Source of the DNA: Betaproteobacteria bacterium
Lineage (GTDB): Bacteria > Pseudomonadota > Gammaproteobacteria > Burkholderiales > Casimicrobiaceae
Assembly: GCA_016192065.1 (NCBI GenBank)
Contig: JACPUX010000064.1
Span: forward strand, 56,424-120,423
Length of the DNA stretch: 64,000 nt
Direction of reading: 5' to 3'
This document shows, piece after piece, positions 8,436 through 16,909 of this stretch. A program made the position numbers and the translations under genes. Numbering within the stretch: position 1 is the stretch's first letter; each line of letters starts with the position of its first letter. The notes under the pieces are model-generated. The model was given only the letters and a program-made list of their open reading frames with translations. It ran no database searches and was not told the DNA's origin.

Positions 8436-8459
8436 GTCATTGTTCAGGGGGAGAGACAC

Positions 8460-9203
8460 TTGAGCGCCTGGGACTGGCAGGTCTTCTGCAAAAACACCCT
8501 GGATGGTTCGGTTGTGGCCGGCTGTTTCGGCAGCGGCGGAGACATCACCTATTTCGATTGGCTGTTGTCGGCCTGGGGCTGGACGCTTTCGGTTTCGATT
8601 CTGGCGCTCGTGGTGGCACTGCTTCTGGGCTCGGTGATGGGTATTCTGCGCACCACGCCCAGCCGTGGTCTGGTGCTGTTGGGCAACGCCTGGACCGAAC
8701 TCTTTCGCAACATCCCGCTCTTGGTGCAAATCTTTCTCTGGTATCACGTGGTGCCGGCGCTGATTCCGCCGCTGCGCGCTGTGCCGAGCTTTATTCTGGT
8801 AGTGCTGGGCCTGGGGCTCTTTACCTCGGCGCGCATCTCCGAGCAGGTGCGGGCGGGTATCCAGTCGCTCTCCCGGGGCCAGCGCATGGCCGGTTTGGCC
8901 ATGGGTTTCACCCTGCCTCAAACCTATCGCTATGTGCTTTTGCCCATGGCTTTTCGCATCGTTATTCCGCCCTTGACCAGCGAGTCGATGAACATCATCA
9001 AGAACTCCTCGGTCGCTTTCGCGGTGAGCATCTCGGAGCTGACACTGTTCGCCCTGCAGGCGCAGGAGGAAACTTCGAGAGGGATTGAAATCTACCTCGC
9101 GGTCACCGGGCTCTATTTCATCTCCGCCTTCGCGATCAATCGCTTCATGCTCTGGCTGGAAGGCCATTTGCGTGTGCCGGGCATGATCGGGGGGGGCAAG
9201 TGA
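8460..9203 (+). CDS. gltJ: Amino-acid ABC transporter permease GltJ
   Basis: A 247-residue inner-membrane permease of the HisMQ/GltJK type with about five membrane spans. The N-terminal WDWQVFCKNTLDG and the long periplasmic lead before the first helix are typical of GltJ rather than GltK. The EAA loop reads EQVRAGIQSLSRGQRMAGLAMGF. It starts with TTG at 8460 behind a strong GGGGGAGAG ribosome site. The last bases overlap the start of gltK. Confidence 0.92.
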   Translation: MSAWDWQVFCKNTLDGSVVAGCFGSGGDITYFDWLLSAWGWTLSVSILALVVALLLGSVMGILRTTPSRGLVLLGNAWTELFRNIPLLVQIFLWYHVVPALIPPLRAVPSFILVVLGLGLFTSARISEQVRAGIQSLSRGQRMAGLAMGFTLPQTYRYVLLPMAFRIVIPPLTSESMNIIKNSSVAFAVSISELTLFALQAQEETSRGIEIYLAVTGLYFISAFAINRFMLWLEGHLRVPGMIGGGK

Positions 9204-9871
9204 TGCTCAACCTCGACTTCTCCTTCTTTTCCTGGCAAGTAGTCTCCGGCTACATCGTCAAGGGCTTCATCTTCTCCATCGAGCTCACCCTGATCGCCAT
9301 GGTGGGAGGCATTCTGCTGGGCACGCTGCTGGCGCTGATGCGTCTGTCGAGCCGCCGCTGGCTTAATTTGCCGGCCGCCGGCTATGTCAATACCATGCGC
9401 AGCGTTCCCTTGGTGATGGTGATTCTTTGGTTCTTCCTGCTCATTCCCCTGGTGATCGGCCGGCCCTTGGGCGCGGAGATTTCCGCGATCATCACCTTCA
9501 CGATCTTCGAGGCCGCCTACTATTCCGAGATCATGCGCGCGGGTATTCAGAGCATCCCGCGCGGGCAGGTCGGGGCCGGCTACGCCTTGGGCATGACCTA
9601 CGCCCAGACCATGCGCCTGGTGGTGCTGCCGCAAGCCTTTCGCAACATGCTGCCGGTGCTGCTCACGCAGACCATCATACTTTTTCAGGACACCTCGCTG
9701 GTCTATGCGATCGGCGCCTATGACCTGTTGAAGGGCTTCGAGATCGCCGGCAAGAATTTCAACCGTCCGGTGGAGACCTACCTGGTCGCCGCCGTGCTCT
9801 ACTTCGCGATCTGCTTCAGCCTGTCGATGCTGGTCAAGCGCCTGCAGCAGCGCATCGCCATCATTCGCTAA
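9203..9871 (+). CDS. gltK: Amino-acid ABC transporter permease GltK
   Basis: A 222-residue permease with the EAA loop [23 protein letters not shown] and the conserved [13 protein letters not shown] after it. It pairs with GltJ to make the transmembrane channel. The ATG at 9203 shares one base with the gltJ stop (TGATG); a GTG directly before it (9200) is an equally placed alternative. Confidence 0.92.
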   Translation: MLNLDFSFFSWQVVSGYIVKGFIFSIELTLIAMVGGILLGTLLALMRLSSRRWLNLPAAGYVNTMRSVPLVMVILWFFLLIPLVIGRPLGAEISAIITFTIFEAAYYSEIMRAGIQSIPRGQVGAGYALGMTYAQTMRLVVLPQAFRNMLPVLLTQTIILFQDTSLVYAIGAYDLLKGFEIAGKNFNRPVETYLVAAVLYFAICFSLSMLVKRLQQRIAIIR

Positions 9872-9893
9872 AGACGCCTTCGGGAACCACACC

Positions 9894-10628
9894 ATGTCGA
9901 TGATCGAAATCCGCAATATCAGCAAGTGGTACGGGCAGTTTCAGGTGCTCACCGACTGCAGCACCAACGTGGAAAAGGGCGAGGTGATCGTGGTATGCGG
10001 GCCATCGGGTTCAGGCAAGTCCACGCTCATCAAATGCGTTAACGGACTCGAACCCTTCCAAACTGGCGATGTGGTGGTCGACGGAATTTCGGTCGCCGAC
10101 CCCAAGACCAATTTGCCCAAGCTCCGATCGCGCGTGGGCATGGTCTTTCAGCATTTCGAGTTGTTCCCCCACATGAAGATCACCGAAAACCTCGCCATTG
10201 CGCAAGTCAAGGTGCTGGGCCGCGGCCAGGACGAAGCGCGGGAGCGCGCGCTGAAACTGCTCGATCGCGTTGGCCTTGCGGCCCATGCGCACAAATATCC
10301 GGGTCAGCTCTCCGGCGGCCAGCAGCAGCGTGTCGCCATTGCCCGGGCGCTGGCCATGGACCCCATCGCCATGTTGTTCGACGAGCCGACTTCGGCCCTC
10401 GACCCAGAAATGATCAACGAAGTGCTCGACGTGATGGTCGAACTCGCCCAGGAAGGCATGACCATGATGGTGGTCACCCACGAAATGGGCTTCGCCCGCA
10501 AAGTGGCCCACCGCGTGATCTTTATGGACCAGGGCAAGATCGTCGAAGACGACCAAAAAGAAGCCTTCTTCGGCAGCCCGCGCAGTGAGCGGGCGCAGGT
10601 GTTTTTGTCGAAGATCTTGCAGCACTGA
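9894..10628 (+). CDS. gltL: Amino-acid ABC transporter ATPase GltL
   Basis: A 244-residue ATPase. Walker A is GPSGSGKST near residue 40, the signature is [16 protein letters not shown], Walker B is [13 protein letters not shown], and the H-loop is [13 protein letters not shown]. All are intact. It closes the gltIJKL operon and energises uptake. It is convergent with the S46 peptidase gene; the 62-base gap shows no clean T-tailed stem. Confidence 0.95.
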   Translation: MSMIEIRNISKWYGQFQVLTDCSTNVEKGEVIVVCGPSGSGKSTLIKCVNGLEPFQTGDVVVDGISVADPKTNLPKLRSRVGMVFQHFELFPHMKITENLAIAQVKVLGRGQDEARERALKLLDRVGLAAHAHKYPGQLSGGQQQRVAIARALAMDPIAMLFDEPTSALDPEMINEVLDVMVELAQEGMTMMVVTHEMGFARKVAHRVIFMDQGKIVEDDQKEAFFGSPRSERAQVFLSKILQH

Positions 10629-10690
10629 GCGGGGCGCACCGCGCTTCCAACGCGACGCGGAACGCCTCGCACCAGCTTTGCGCGGCGTTG

Positions 10691-12745
10691 CTACTCTCCC
10701 CGAATCTCCGCGGTAAGCGCCTTGGCCCGGTAAACCACCTCCAGCGCCTCGACGATCGCCCGGCTGTCGACCGCCAGCGAGCGGGCGGCGGTTTCGGTGT
10801 AGCCGAAGCGGTTGCCGAGGCCTTCGAGGTTGCCATCGAAGATGACGCCTACCCATTCGCCCTCGCGGTTCACTACGGGTGAACCCGAGTTGCCGCCGAT
10901 GATGTCTATGGTGCTGGCGAAGTTGAAGGGTGTGTCGGACTTCAACTTGCCGCGGGCGCCCAGCCAGTTGGCGGGCAGAGTGAAGGGCGGCTTGCCGTCG
11001 AAGGCGTCGTGGCGCGCAAAAAGTCCGGCGAAGTTGGTCTTCCAGGGCACCAGGGTGCCTTCGGATTCGTAGCCTTTGACCACGCCGTAGGACAGCCGCA
11101 AGCTGCTGGTGGCGTCGGGCGGCAGCTCGCGGCCAAACACGTCGAAGCGTAAACGGCCCAGCGCTTGCGAGGCCTTCTTGCTGGGCGTTTCGATCTCCAC
11201 TTCCTGGTATTTGGCGAGCGCGCGGCGCAAGGGGTAGATGGCGCGGGCGAGCTGAATCAGCGGGTCTTGCGAGCTCTCGATGGCGGCAAGGCCGCCGGCG
11301 AGCAGGCGCCGACGCTCGTCGGCGCGATCGATCCGGCTGACGGTAATACGGTCGCTGGCGGCTTCGCGCGGTGTTTTTCCGGCCAGCACGGTTTTGACGA
11401 AAGGATGCGCGTCACCCAGCAAATCGCGCGCTTCCTGCCAGTAGCCGGCCTGGCGGGAGATTTCCAGATCTTTGTAGATCGGGTAGTCGGCTTCCAGGCG
11501 CCGCTTGAGCCTGGGCAATTCGGCGCTGCGGTAGGCCGAGAGCCTGTCGCCTTCGGGCAAGGCCGATTCATGGGCAATTTCGACGATTTCGCCGGCGGCC
11601 TTCAAGAGCGTACGGTAGCCATAGTCCACGGCCCAAAATTCCTTGGCCTTGGCGCGATGTTTGGCGCTGGCCGTGGCGAGCACCGCCCAGGGGTCTTCGC
11701 TATTGCCCTTGGCGGTCGCAAGCTCGCGAAACTTTGCTTCCTCGGAACGCTTGGCCTGCTGGAAAAGCGGATCGCGCAGAGTTTTGAACTCGCCCAACAT
11801 AGCTTTGAGCCAGTTCTCGGTGCCGAACAGCACCTGCGCGGCACGGCGCGTAGCCTCCGGCGACTGCTGGCCAAAGCCGTGCAGCAGGCGCTGTTGCCGT
11901 CTGGCGCTGGCGAGGTGCAAGGGATAGTCGACTTCGCGTTGGGTGTCGAGTTCGGCCACGGTGAAGAGGCGATCGGTGCTGTGCGGGTGGCCCGCGGCAA
12001 AGACCAGTTCATCCTCCTTCACGCCCTGACGTGCCAGCTTGAGGTAAGACCGCGGGCGCACCGGCTGCCCCTGCTCGTAGACCCGGAACAGCGCGATGTC
12101 GAGGTCGAAGCGCGGAAATACGAAGTTGTCGGGGTCACCGCCGAAAAACGCCACTTCCATTTCCGGTGCGAAGACCAGGCGGACGTCGGTCCAGGCATGG
12201 TAGCGGTAGAGGTGATACATCGCCCCGTGGTAGAGCGTCACCACCGAGCAGCGCAGCTTGGTGTCAGCCTCGCAGCGCTTCTCGGTTTCGGCGATGGCCG
12301 TCTTGCGTTCGCGGTTGGCCGTTTCGGCGTCTTGAGCACGTGCGCCAGCCGCCTGGATGGCGCCGGTCACGTCGCTGCTAGAGTGCAGCACCTTGAGCTC
12401 GGTATCCGGGCAGCGCAATTCGTCTTCGCGGCGTGGGGCGAGATAGCCATTCTTCATCAAATCGCGTTGCGCCGACGAGAGCTTCTGGATGCACGAAGAC
12501 CCGACGTGATGGTTGGTGAGGACCAGTCCCGCGGGCGACACGAACGAAGCCGAAGCCCCGCGGAAATCGACCGCGGCCAAGCGCAAACGGTCGAGCCATT
12601 GGGGGGTGGGCCGAAATCGGTAACGCTCATCGAGACGCGCCAAGGGTGGCTGGTCGAAAGTCCACAAGCCTTCGTCGGCGAGTGCTGGCAGCGTGCCGCC
12701 GACCAGAAGCGCGCCGCCCAGAGCGCATAGAGTCCGTGTATTCAT
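10691..12745 (-). CDS. S46 family serine dipeptidyl-peptidase (DPP7/DPP11 type)
   Basis: A 684-residue secreted peptidase. A signal peptide (ends LPALA) is followed by GLWTFDQPP, typical of S46. The chymotrypsin-like catalytic parts are GLVLTNHHVGSSCIQ (histidine near residue 80), FGGDPDNFVFPRFDLD (aspartate region) and IIGGNSGSPVVNREGEWVGV (catalytic serine), with an inserted helical domain between. It releases dipeptides from peptide N-termini in the periplasm. The P1 preference cannot be set without alignment of the C-terminal selectivity residue (Gly in DPP7, Arg in DPP11). The ATG at 12745 is chosen over an upstream TTG. Its position opposite an amino-acid importer is compatible with peptide use. 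Confidence 0.9.
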   Translation of the reverse strand: MNTRTLCALGGALLVGGTLPALADEGLWTFDQPPLARLDERYRFRPTPQWLDRLRLAAVDFRGASASFVSPAGLVLTNHHVGSSCIQKLSSAQRDLMKNGYLAPRREDELRCPDTELKVLHSSSDVTGAIQAAGARAQDAETANRERKTAIAETEKRCEADTKLRCSVVTLYHGAMYHLYRYHAWTDVRLVFAPEMEVAFFGGDPDNFVFPRFDLDIALFRVYEQGQPVRPRSYLKLARQGVKEDELVFAAGHPHSTDRLFTVAELDTQREVDYPLHLASARRQQRLLHGFGQQSPEATRRAAQVLFGTENWLKAMLGEFKTLRDPLFQQAKRSEEAKFRELATAKGNSEDPWAVLATASAKHRAKAKEFWAVDYGYRTLLKAAGEIVEIAHESALPEGDRLSAYRSAELPRLKRRLEADYPIYKDLEISRQAGYWQEARDLLGDAHPFVKTVLAGKTPREAASDRITVSRIDRADERRRLLAGGLAAIESSQDPLIQLARAIYPLRRALAKYQEVEIETPSKKASQALGRLRFDVFGRELPPDATSSLRLSYGVVKGYESEGTLVPWKTNFAGLFARHDAFDGKPPFTLPANWLGARGKLKSDTPFNFASTIDIIGGNSGSPVVNREGEWVGVIFDGNLEGLGNRFGYTETAARSLAVDSRAIVEALEVVYRAKALTAEIRGE

Positions 12746-12899
12746 GGTTGTCAAAACCCTGGCGGTTTTGGAAAGACGCGCATTGTCGGCGGAATCGTGA
12801 GGCAGGGCAAGATTGTCGGCTCGCGATCGCGCAATCCGGAAGGCTCGCGCGTGGCAACGGCCGCGGTCGACGCGGCAGCCGTGCTAGCATGGCGCGCTC

Positions 12900-13901
12900 A
12901 TGCAACTTCGCGAATTCCTTGATCGACTCCGGACGCACGGGGCCAAATCCGAACACGAGGCGCGCATTCTGCGTAACTGGACGCGGGGCCTGCCGCTCGA
13001 GTTTGGCCGACGGCCGGCGGCGACTTTCTTTCCCGCGGCGCTGCGCGCGGCGCTGCCGGGTTTGGAGTCCGCTCTCGCCGCTTTGACGATAGTGCAAACG
13101 CGTCATCCTGCCGGGGACGGGGCCGAGCGGCTCTTGGTCAAGCTCGGCGATGGACAGTACGTGGAGTCCGTATTGTTGCCACGCGATGGCTTGTGTGTGT
13201 CTACCCAAGTCGGCTGTGCCGTGGGCTGCGTATTCTGCGCCACCGGGCAGAGCGGTCTGCTGCGCCAACTCACGAGCAGCGAAATCGTCGCGCAAGTGGT
13301 GTTGGGCAGGCGCTTGCGGCGGGTGCGAAAAGTGGTCTTCATGGGCATGGGTGAGCCCGCGCACAACCTCGACCAGGTAGTCGAAGCCATCGACCTGCTG
13401 GGCCGCTACGGCGACCTCGCGCACAAGAATCTGGTTTTTTCGACGGTGGGCGACCGGCGCGTCTTTGACCGCCTGCATCGAGCCGAAGTGAAACCGGCCT
13501 TGGCGATTTCCCTGCACACCACGCGCCAGGCGCTACGCGAGCAACTCCTGCCCAATGCGCCGCGCATCGCGCCCGCGGAATTGGTGGAATTGAGCGAGGC
13601 TTATGCCCGCGCCAGCGGTTACCCCATCCAATACCAATGGACGCTGCTTGCCGGGATCAATGACGGGGACGACGAGATCGACGCCTTGGCGCGGCTGCTG
13701 GCCGGCAAGTACGCGGTGATGAATTTCATTCCCTACAACGAGATTGCCGGCCCAGGCTTGGCTCGACCGGACGAGGCGCGCGCCGCGGCGATCGCCTTGG
13801 CGCTTTATCGGCGCGGCATTCTGACCAAACTCAGGCAGTCGGCCGGCCAGGAGATCGACGGCGCCTGCGGACAGTTGCGGGCGCGAGTTGCCGCTGGCTA
13901 G
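12900..13901 (+). CDS. RlmN-like radical SAM protein
   Basis: A 333-residue protein of the RlmN/Cfr family. The radical SAM cysteines are C106, C110 and C113 (CAVGCVFC). VVFMGMGEPAHN, the FSTVGD segment, LAISLHTT and NFIPYNE follow in family order. A C-terminal cysteine (C323, in DGACGQL) matches the methyl-carrying Cys of RlmN, so the catalytic set is complete. It is about 50 residues shorter than E. coli RlmN, mainly at the N-terminus, and may be a paralogue rather than the main A2503 enzyme. It is convergent with infA, only two bases separating the stops. Confidence 0.85.
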   Translation: MQLREFLDRLRTHGAKSEHEARILRNWTRGLPLEFGRRPAATFFPAALRAALPGLESALAALTIVQTRHPAGDGAERLLVKLGDGQYVESVLLPRDGLCVSTQVGCAVGCVFCATGQSGLLRQLTSSEIVAQVVLGRRLRRVRKVVFMGMGEPAHNLDQVVEAIDLLGRYGDLAHKNLVFSTVGDRRVFDRLHRAEVKPALAISLHTTRQALREQLLPNAPRIAPAELVELSEAYARASGYPIQYQWTLLAGINDGDDEIDALARLLAGKYAVMNFIPYNEIAGPGLARPDEARAAAIALALYRRGILTKLRQSAGQEIDGACGQLRARVAAG

Positions 13902-13903
13902 AT

Positions 13904-14161
13904 TCAGCGCCGGCGGCGAGCCGGACCCGAAGGTCCGCGGGCTTCGAGGTGGCGGAAGCGGATGCGGCCCTTGGTCAGATCGTAGGGCGAGATTTCCAGC
14001 GAGACCTTGTCGCCGGCGATGATGCGGATGTGGTGCATGCGCATCTTGCCCGCGGTGTAAGCGACCAGCGTGTGGCCGTTTTCAAGCGTGACGCGATAGC
14101 GTGAATCAGGCAGCACGTCGACGACGGTGCCGTTCATTTCGAGAAGTTCTTCCTTGGCCAA
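13904..14161 (-). CDS. infA: Translation initiation factor IF-1 (long, cspA-linked form)
   Basis: An 85-residue S1-like OB-fold protein starting (M)[21 protein letters not shown] and containing [19 protein letters not shown] and [17 protein letters not shown], clear IF-1 motifs. A basic tail ([10 protein letters not shown]) extends past the usual 72 residues, as in the second IF-1 of many betaproteobacteria. The start is TTG at 14161, with GGAGG seven bases upstream. A frame continuing further upstream to 14329 is an artefact of lacking stops. It lies downstream of cspA on the same strand after a 210-base gap. Confidence 0.92.
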   Translation of the reverse strand: MAKEELLEMNGTVVDVLPDSRYRVTLENGHTLVAYTAGKMRMHHIRIIAGDKVSLEISPYDLTKGRIRFRHLEARGPSGPARRRR

Positions 14162-14371
14162 GAGCGTGCCTCCAGAGTTGTCCGGTCGGCGCGCGCCACC
14201 CCGCGCAATCGCGGGGATGGCCATGCCGGGGTCCTGCGCGCAGCCGCCCGCGCCGCGCGAGGCGGTGCTTGCGGCTGATGGAGCTGTTACGCGCCTCGGG
14301 GTGCGAACTTCCCGACGCGGGAAACCCACGCCATCGCCCCGGGTGCGCCGAGACGGTGGCGTTCGCCGATC

Positions 14372-14578
14372 TTACTCAGCGGCGCGGATGTTCGAGGCCT
14401 GCTGACCCTTGGGGCCCTTGGTGATGTCGAACGTCACCTTCTGGCCTTCACGGAGGGTTTTGAAGCCCTGGCCTTGAATCGCCGAGAAGTGGGCGAAGAG
14501 ATCTTCACCGCCGCCTTCCGGAGAAATAAAGCCAAAACCTTTGGAGTCATTGAACCACTTCACTGAACCTGTTGCCAT
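14372..14578 (-). CDS. cspA: CspA-family cold-shock protein
   Basis: A 68-residue cold-shock domain protein, with [28 protein letters not shown] holding RNP1 (KGFGFI) and RNP2 (LFAHF). It is a single-strand nucleic-acid chaperone. The ribosome site is AGGAAA before the ATG at 14578. The 200 bases upstream (14579-14778) have no gene and probably hold the promoter and the long 5' leader common to csp genes. GC is visibly lower there. Confidence 0.95.
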   Translation of the reverse strand: MATGSVKWFNDSKGFGFISPEGGGEDLFAHFSAIQGQGFKTLREGQKVTFDITKGPKGQQASNIRAAE

Positions 14579-14778
14579 GATTTATATTTCCTGAAAAAAA
14601 GAGAATAGTCGGGACGAGTTCCCCGACGGAAACGAAGGTCAAGTGGATGTGGCAGTGCGGGAGGGAATACCGAGGAATAGCAGGTACTGAACCAAACTAC
14701 GACTGATACTGATCTGCTTGAAGATCGTTGGCCCGCACTATGCGCGCGATCAACTTGAAAAGCAAGCACTTTTTTGCG

Positions 14779-16821
14779 CTAAGCGCGATTTGTCACAGAT
14801 TGCTCCAAACCCCGGGCCTGCGGCAGGGAGAAAGAGAAGCGCGCGCCTTCGCCTGGCTCGGCGTCCGCCCAAATGCGCCCGCCATGCTTTTCGATCAGGC
14901 GCTTGACGATCGCCAGGCCGACGCCGGTGCCGCCGAATTCGTGTTCGGGATGCAGGCGTTGGAACATGCCAAAAAGGTTGCCCGCATGCGCGATGTCGAA
15001 GCCGACTCCATTGTCCATGACGCTGATGATTTCCTCGATTCCGTTGCGCGCCCCGGAGATGCGCACCACCGGGGCCGGGCGCGGCGCGGAGTACTTGAAG
15101 GCGTTGCCGATCAGGTTTTCCAGCACCTGCCGAAGCATCGTGGCGTCCCCCCAGACGACCGGCAGCGCGCCGAATTCCGCCCGCGTCCGGGAATGTGCTT
15201 CGAGCTGTTCTGCGGCGATCTCTCGTGCGATCTGGTCCAGGTCCACGGGACCGCATTTGAGCGTTTGACGCCCGACGCGCGAGTATTCCAGAATGTCGTC
15301 GATCAGGCGGCCCATTTTGTTGCTGTTGCGGATGATGCGCTCGAACATCGCCGCGCTTTCGGGGGCCAGACGGGAGCCTTCCTTTTCGAGCAGGAGCTGG
15401 GCAAACCCATTGATCGCCCGCAAGGGTGCGCGCAGGTCGTGCGAGATCGAGTAGGAATAAGCTTCCATTTCCTGTATCGCCGCTTCGAGTTCGGCGGTGC
15501 GTCGCGCCACGCGTTCCTCGAGCGAGGCGTTGAGCTGGCGGATTTCGTCCTCGGCCTCGCGGCGCTGGCTCAGATCGAAGAAGATCCAGACGCTGGGTTC
15601 ACTCGAAGGCTGGGCTGGGTCAGACGCGCGGCCGGTCACATGCAGCCAGATCAGGCTGCCGTCTTTCCTGAGGAAGGCCTCCTCCTCGGCGAAGTTGCGG
15701 CCTTCGGACAAAGCCTCGTAAATCTTGCGGCCGCGCTCCTGAAAATGCTCCTCGCTGCGGTGTATGAGCTGCGCCGACCGACCGCTCAGCTCGCCCGGCT
15801 CATATCCCAGAAGGGTTTCGAAGTGGCGATTGCAGGCGACGAAATGCCGGTTGCGGAACACCGCCAGTCCGACCACCGCGTTGTCGAGGATGAGCTGCTT
15901 CTCGGCCAGTAGTGCGCGCATTTCCTCGTCGATGCGCCGCGCTTCGGTCACGTCGGTCAGCACGCAGTGGGTGCGCAGGAAATTGCCGGCGTCGTCATAG
16001 CTGGCGCGCCCATTGACCGACACGCGGCGTTCCTCGCCGCTTCTGGTGTGGATGCGAAATTCCGCGCCGTTGACCTGTCCCCTTTGCAGGAAGGCTGGAA
16101 ACTCCTTCTCCAGGGTGGGAATGGAGGATGCGTCGAGATACTCGGTGATGCTGTGCCCGATCACGTTCGCGCGCTCGTAACCGAATAGCTTTTGCCAGGC
16201 GTCGTTAACTTCGAGGATGTTCCCGCCACCGTCCAGCGACTGGTAGGGCAGGGGTGCGTTTTGATACATGCCACGGAACCAGGCTTCGCGCTGCTCCAGA
16301 TCTCGCCTGGCCGCGGCCCGGCCCGCCGAGGCCGCGGCCAGAGCGGCCAGCACGCCGAAAAAGCCGCGGCTCGCCGGGTCGATCTGGTCACTGCTGCGGC
16401 TGGAGAACACCACCGTGCCCACTGCCTGCCCTTCCAGGATGATGGGTTCGGCCAGCAAGGAGCGGATCGGCCCCTGGGTGGTGGCGGGCAGATTCAGGGC
16501 GGCGATTTCCGTGCCGCCCCAATGGCGGGTTTCCGCGGCGCGCAGTATGGCGGCGGGCCGAGAGTTTGGGTCGAAGTGCGCAACTTTTGCCACGAACGGC
16601 GCATCCAGTCCGGCGTGGGCGGCGAGTCGCCCCACGCCATGCGCTTCAAGCAGGTAGACGCCGGCACTGTCGGCGCCTTCGTCCAGCGCGGCCCGGAGGA
16701 TGCGCTCCAGCGCTTCTTGGAGACTCGGCGCGCGGGCAAGCTCGTGCAACAGCTCGCGAAGCTTCGCCAGATGCCGGCTTGAGGTGTGCTCGGTTTCCAA
16801 CCCGCAGGCCCGTGTGCGCAA
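14779..16821 (-). CDS. Orphan cytoplasmic GAF-PAS-PAS sensor histidine kinase
   Basis: A 680-residue kinase with no membrane span. Order: a GAF domain (about 20-180; DSAGVYLLEAHGVGRL...EPIILEGQAVGTVVF), PAS 1 (about 185-300; GNILEVNDAWQKLFGY), PAS 2 (about 310-430; HFVACNRHFETLLGYEPGEL), a coiled segment, HisKA with SISHDLRAPLRAI (phospho-acceptor about H461), and HATPase_c with the N box ENLIGNAFKYS, G1 DNGVGFD and G2 GGTGVGLAIVK. The layout is like phytochrome-type soluble kinases without a chromophore domain. No response regulator adjoins it. The start is TTG at 16821; its upstream region is shared with purL on the other strand. Confidence 0.9.
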   Translation of the reverse strand: MRTRACGLETEHTSSRHLAKLRELLHELARAPSLQEALERILRAALDEGADSAGVYLLEAHGVGRLAAHAGLDAPFVAKVAHFDPNSRPAAILRAAETRHWGGTEIAALNLPATTQGPIRSLLAEPIILEGQAVGTVVFSSRSSDQIDPASRGFFGVLAALAAASAGRAAARRDLEQREAWFRGMYQNAPLPYQSLDGGGNILEVNDAWQKLFGYERANVIGHSITEYLDASSIPTLEKEFPAFLQRGQVNGAEFRIHTRSGEERRVSVNGRASYDDAGNFLRTHCVLTDVTEARRIDEEMRALLAEKQLILDNAVVGLAVFRNRHFVACNRHFETLLGYEPGELSGRSAQLIHRSEEHFQERGRKIYEALSEGRNFAEEEAFLRKDGSLIWLHVTGRASDPAQPSSEPSVWIFFDLSQRREAEDEIRQLNASLEERVARRTAELEAAIQEMEAYSYSISHDLRAPLRAINGFAQLLLEKEGSRLAPESAAMFERIIRNSNKMGRLIDDILEYSRVGRQTLKCGPVDLDQIAREIAAEQLEAHSRTRAEFGALPVVWGDATMLRQVLENLIGNAFKYSAPRPAPVVRISGARNGIEEIISVMDNGVGFDIAHAGNLFGMFQRLHPEHEFGGTGVGLAIVKRLIEKHGGRIWADAEPGEGARFSFSLPQARGLEQSVTNRA

Positions 16822-16870
16822 TGTGCTGCGGCGAGTATAGCCGGTTTTGGGCGGTGGGCGCCGACCGGCG

Positions 16871-16876
16871 TATAAT
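16871..16876 (+). promoter_or_regulatory. Probable -10 box of purL
   Basis: A perfect TATAAT 33 bases before the purL ATG. A weak TTGGGC lies 18 bases upstream (16847-16852). The short gap between two divergent genes supports a promoter here. Confidence 0.5.
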
Positions 16877-16909
16877 CACGCTTTGCGTCTCGCTCCATTC
16901 TCCGCGCGC

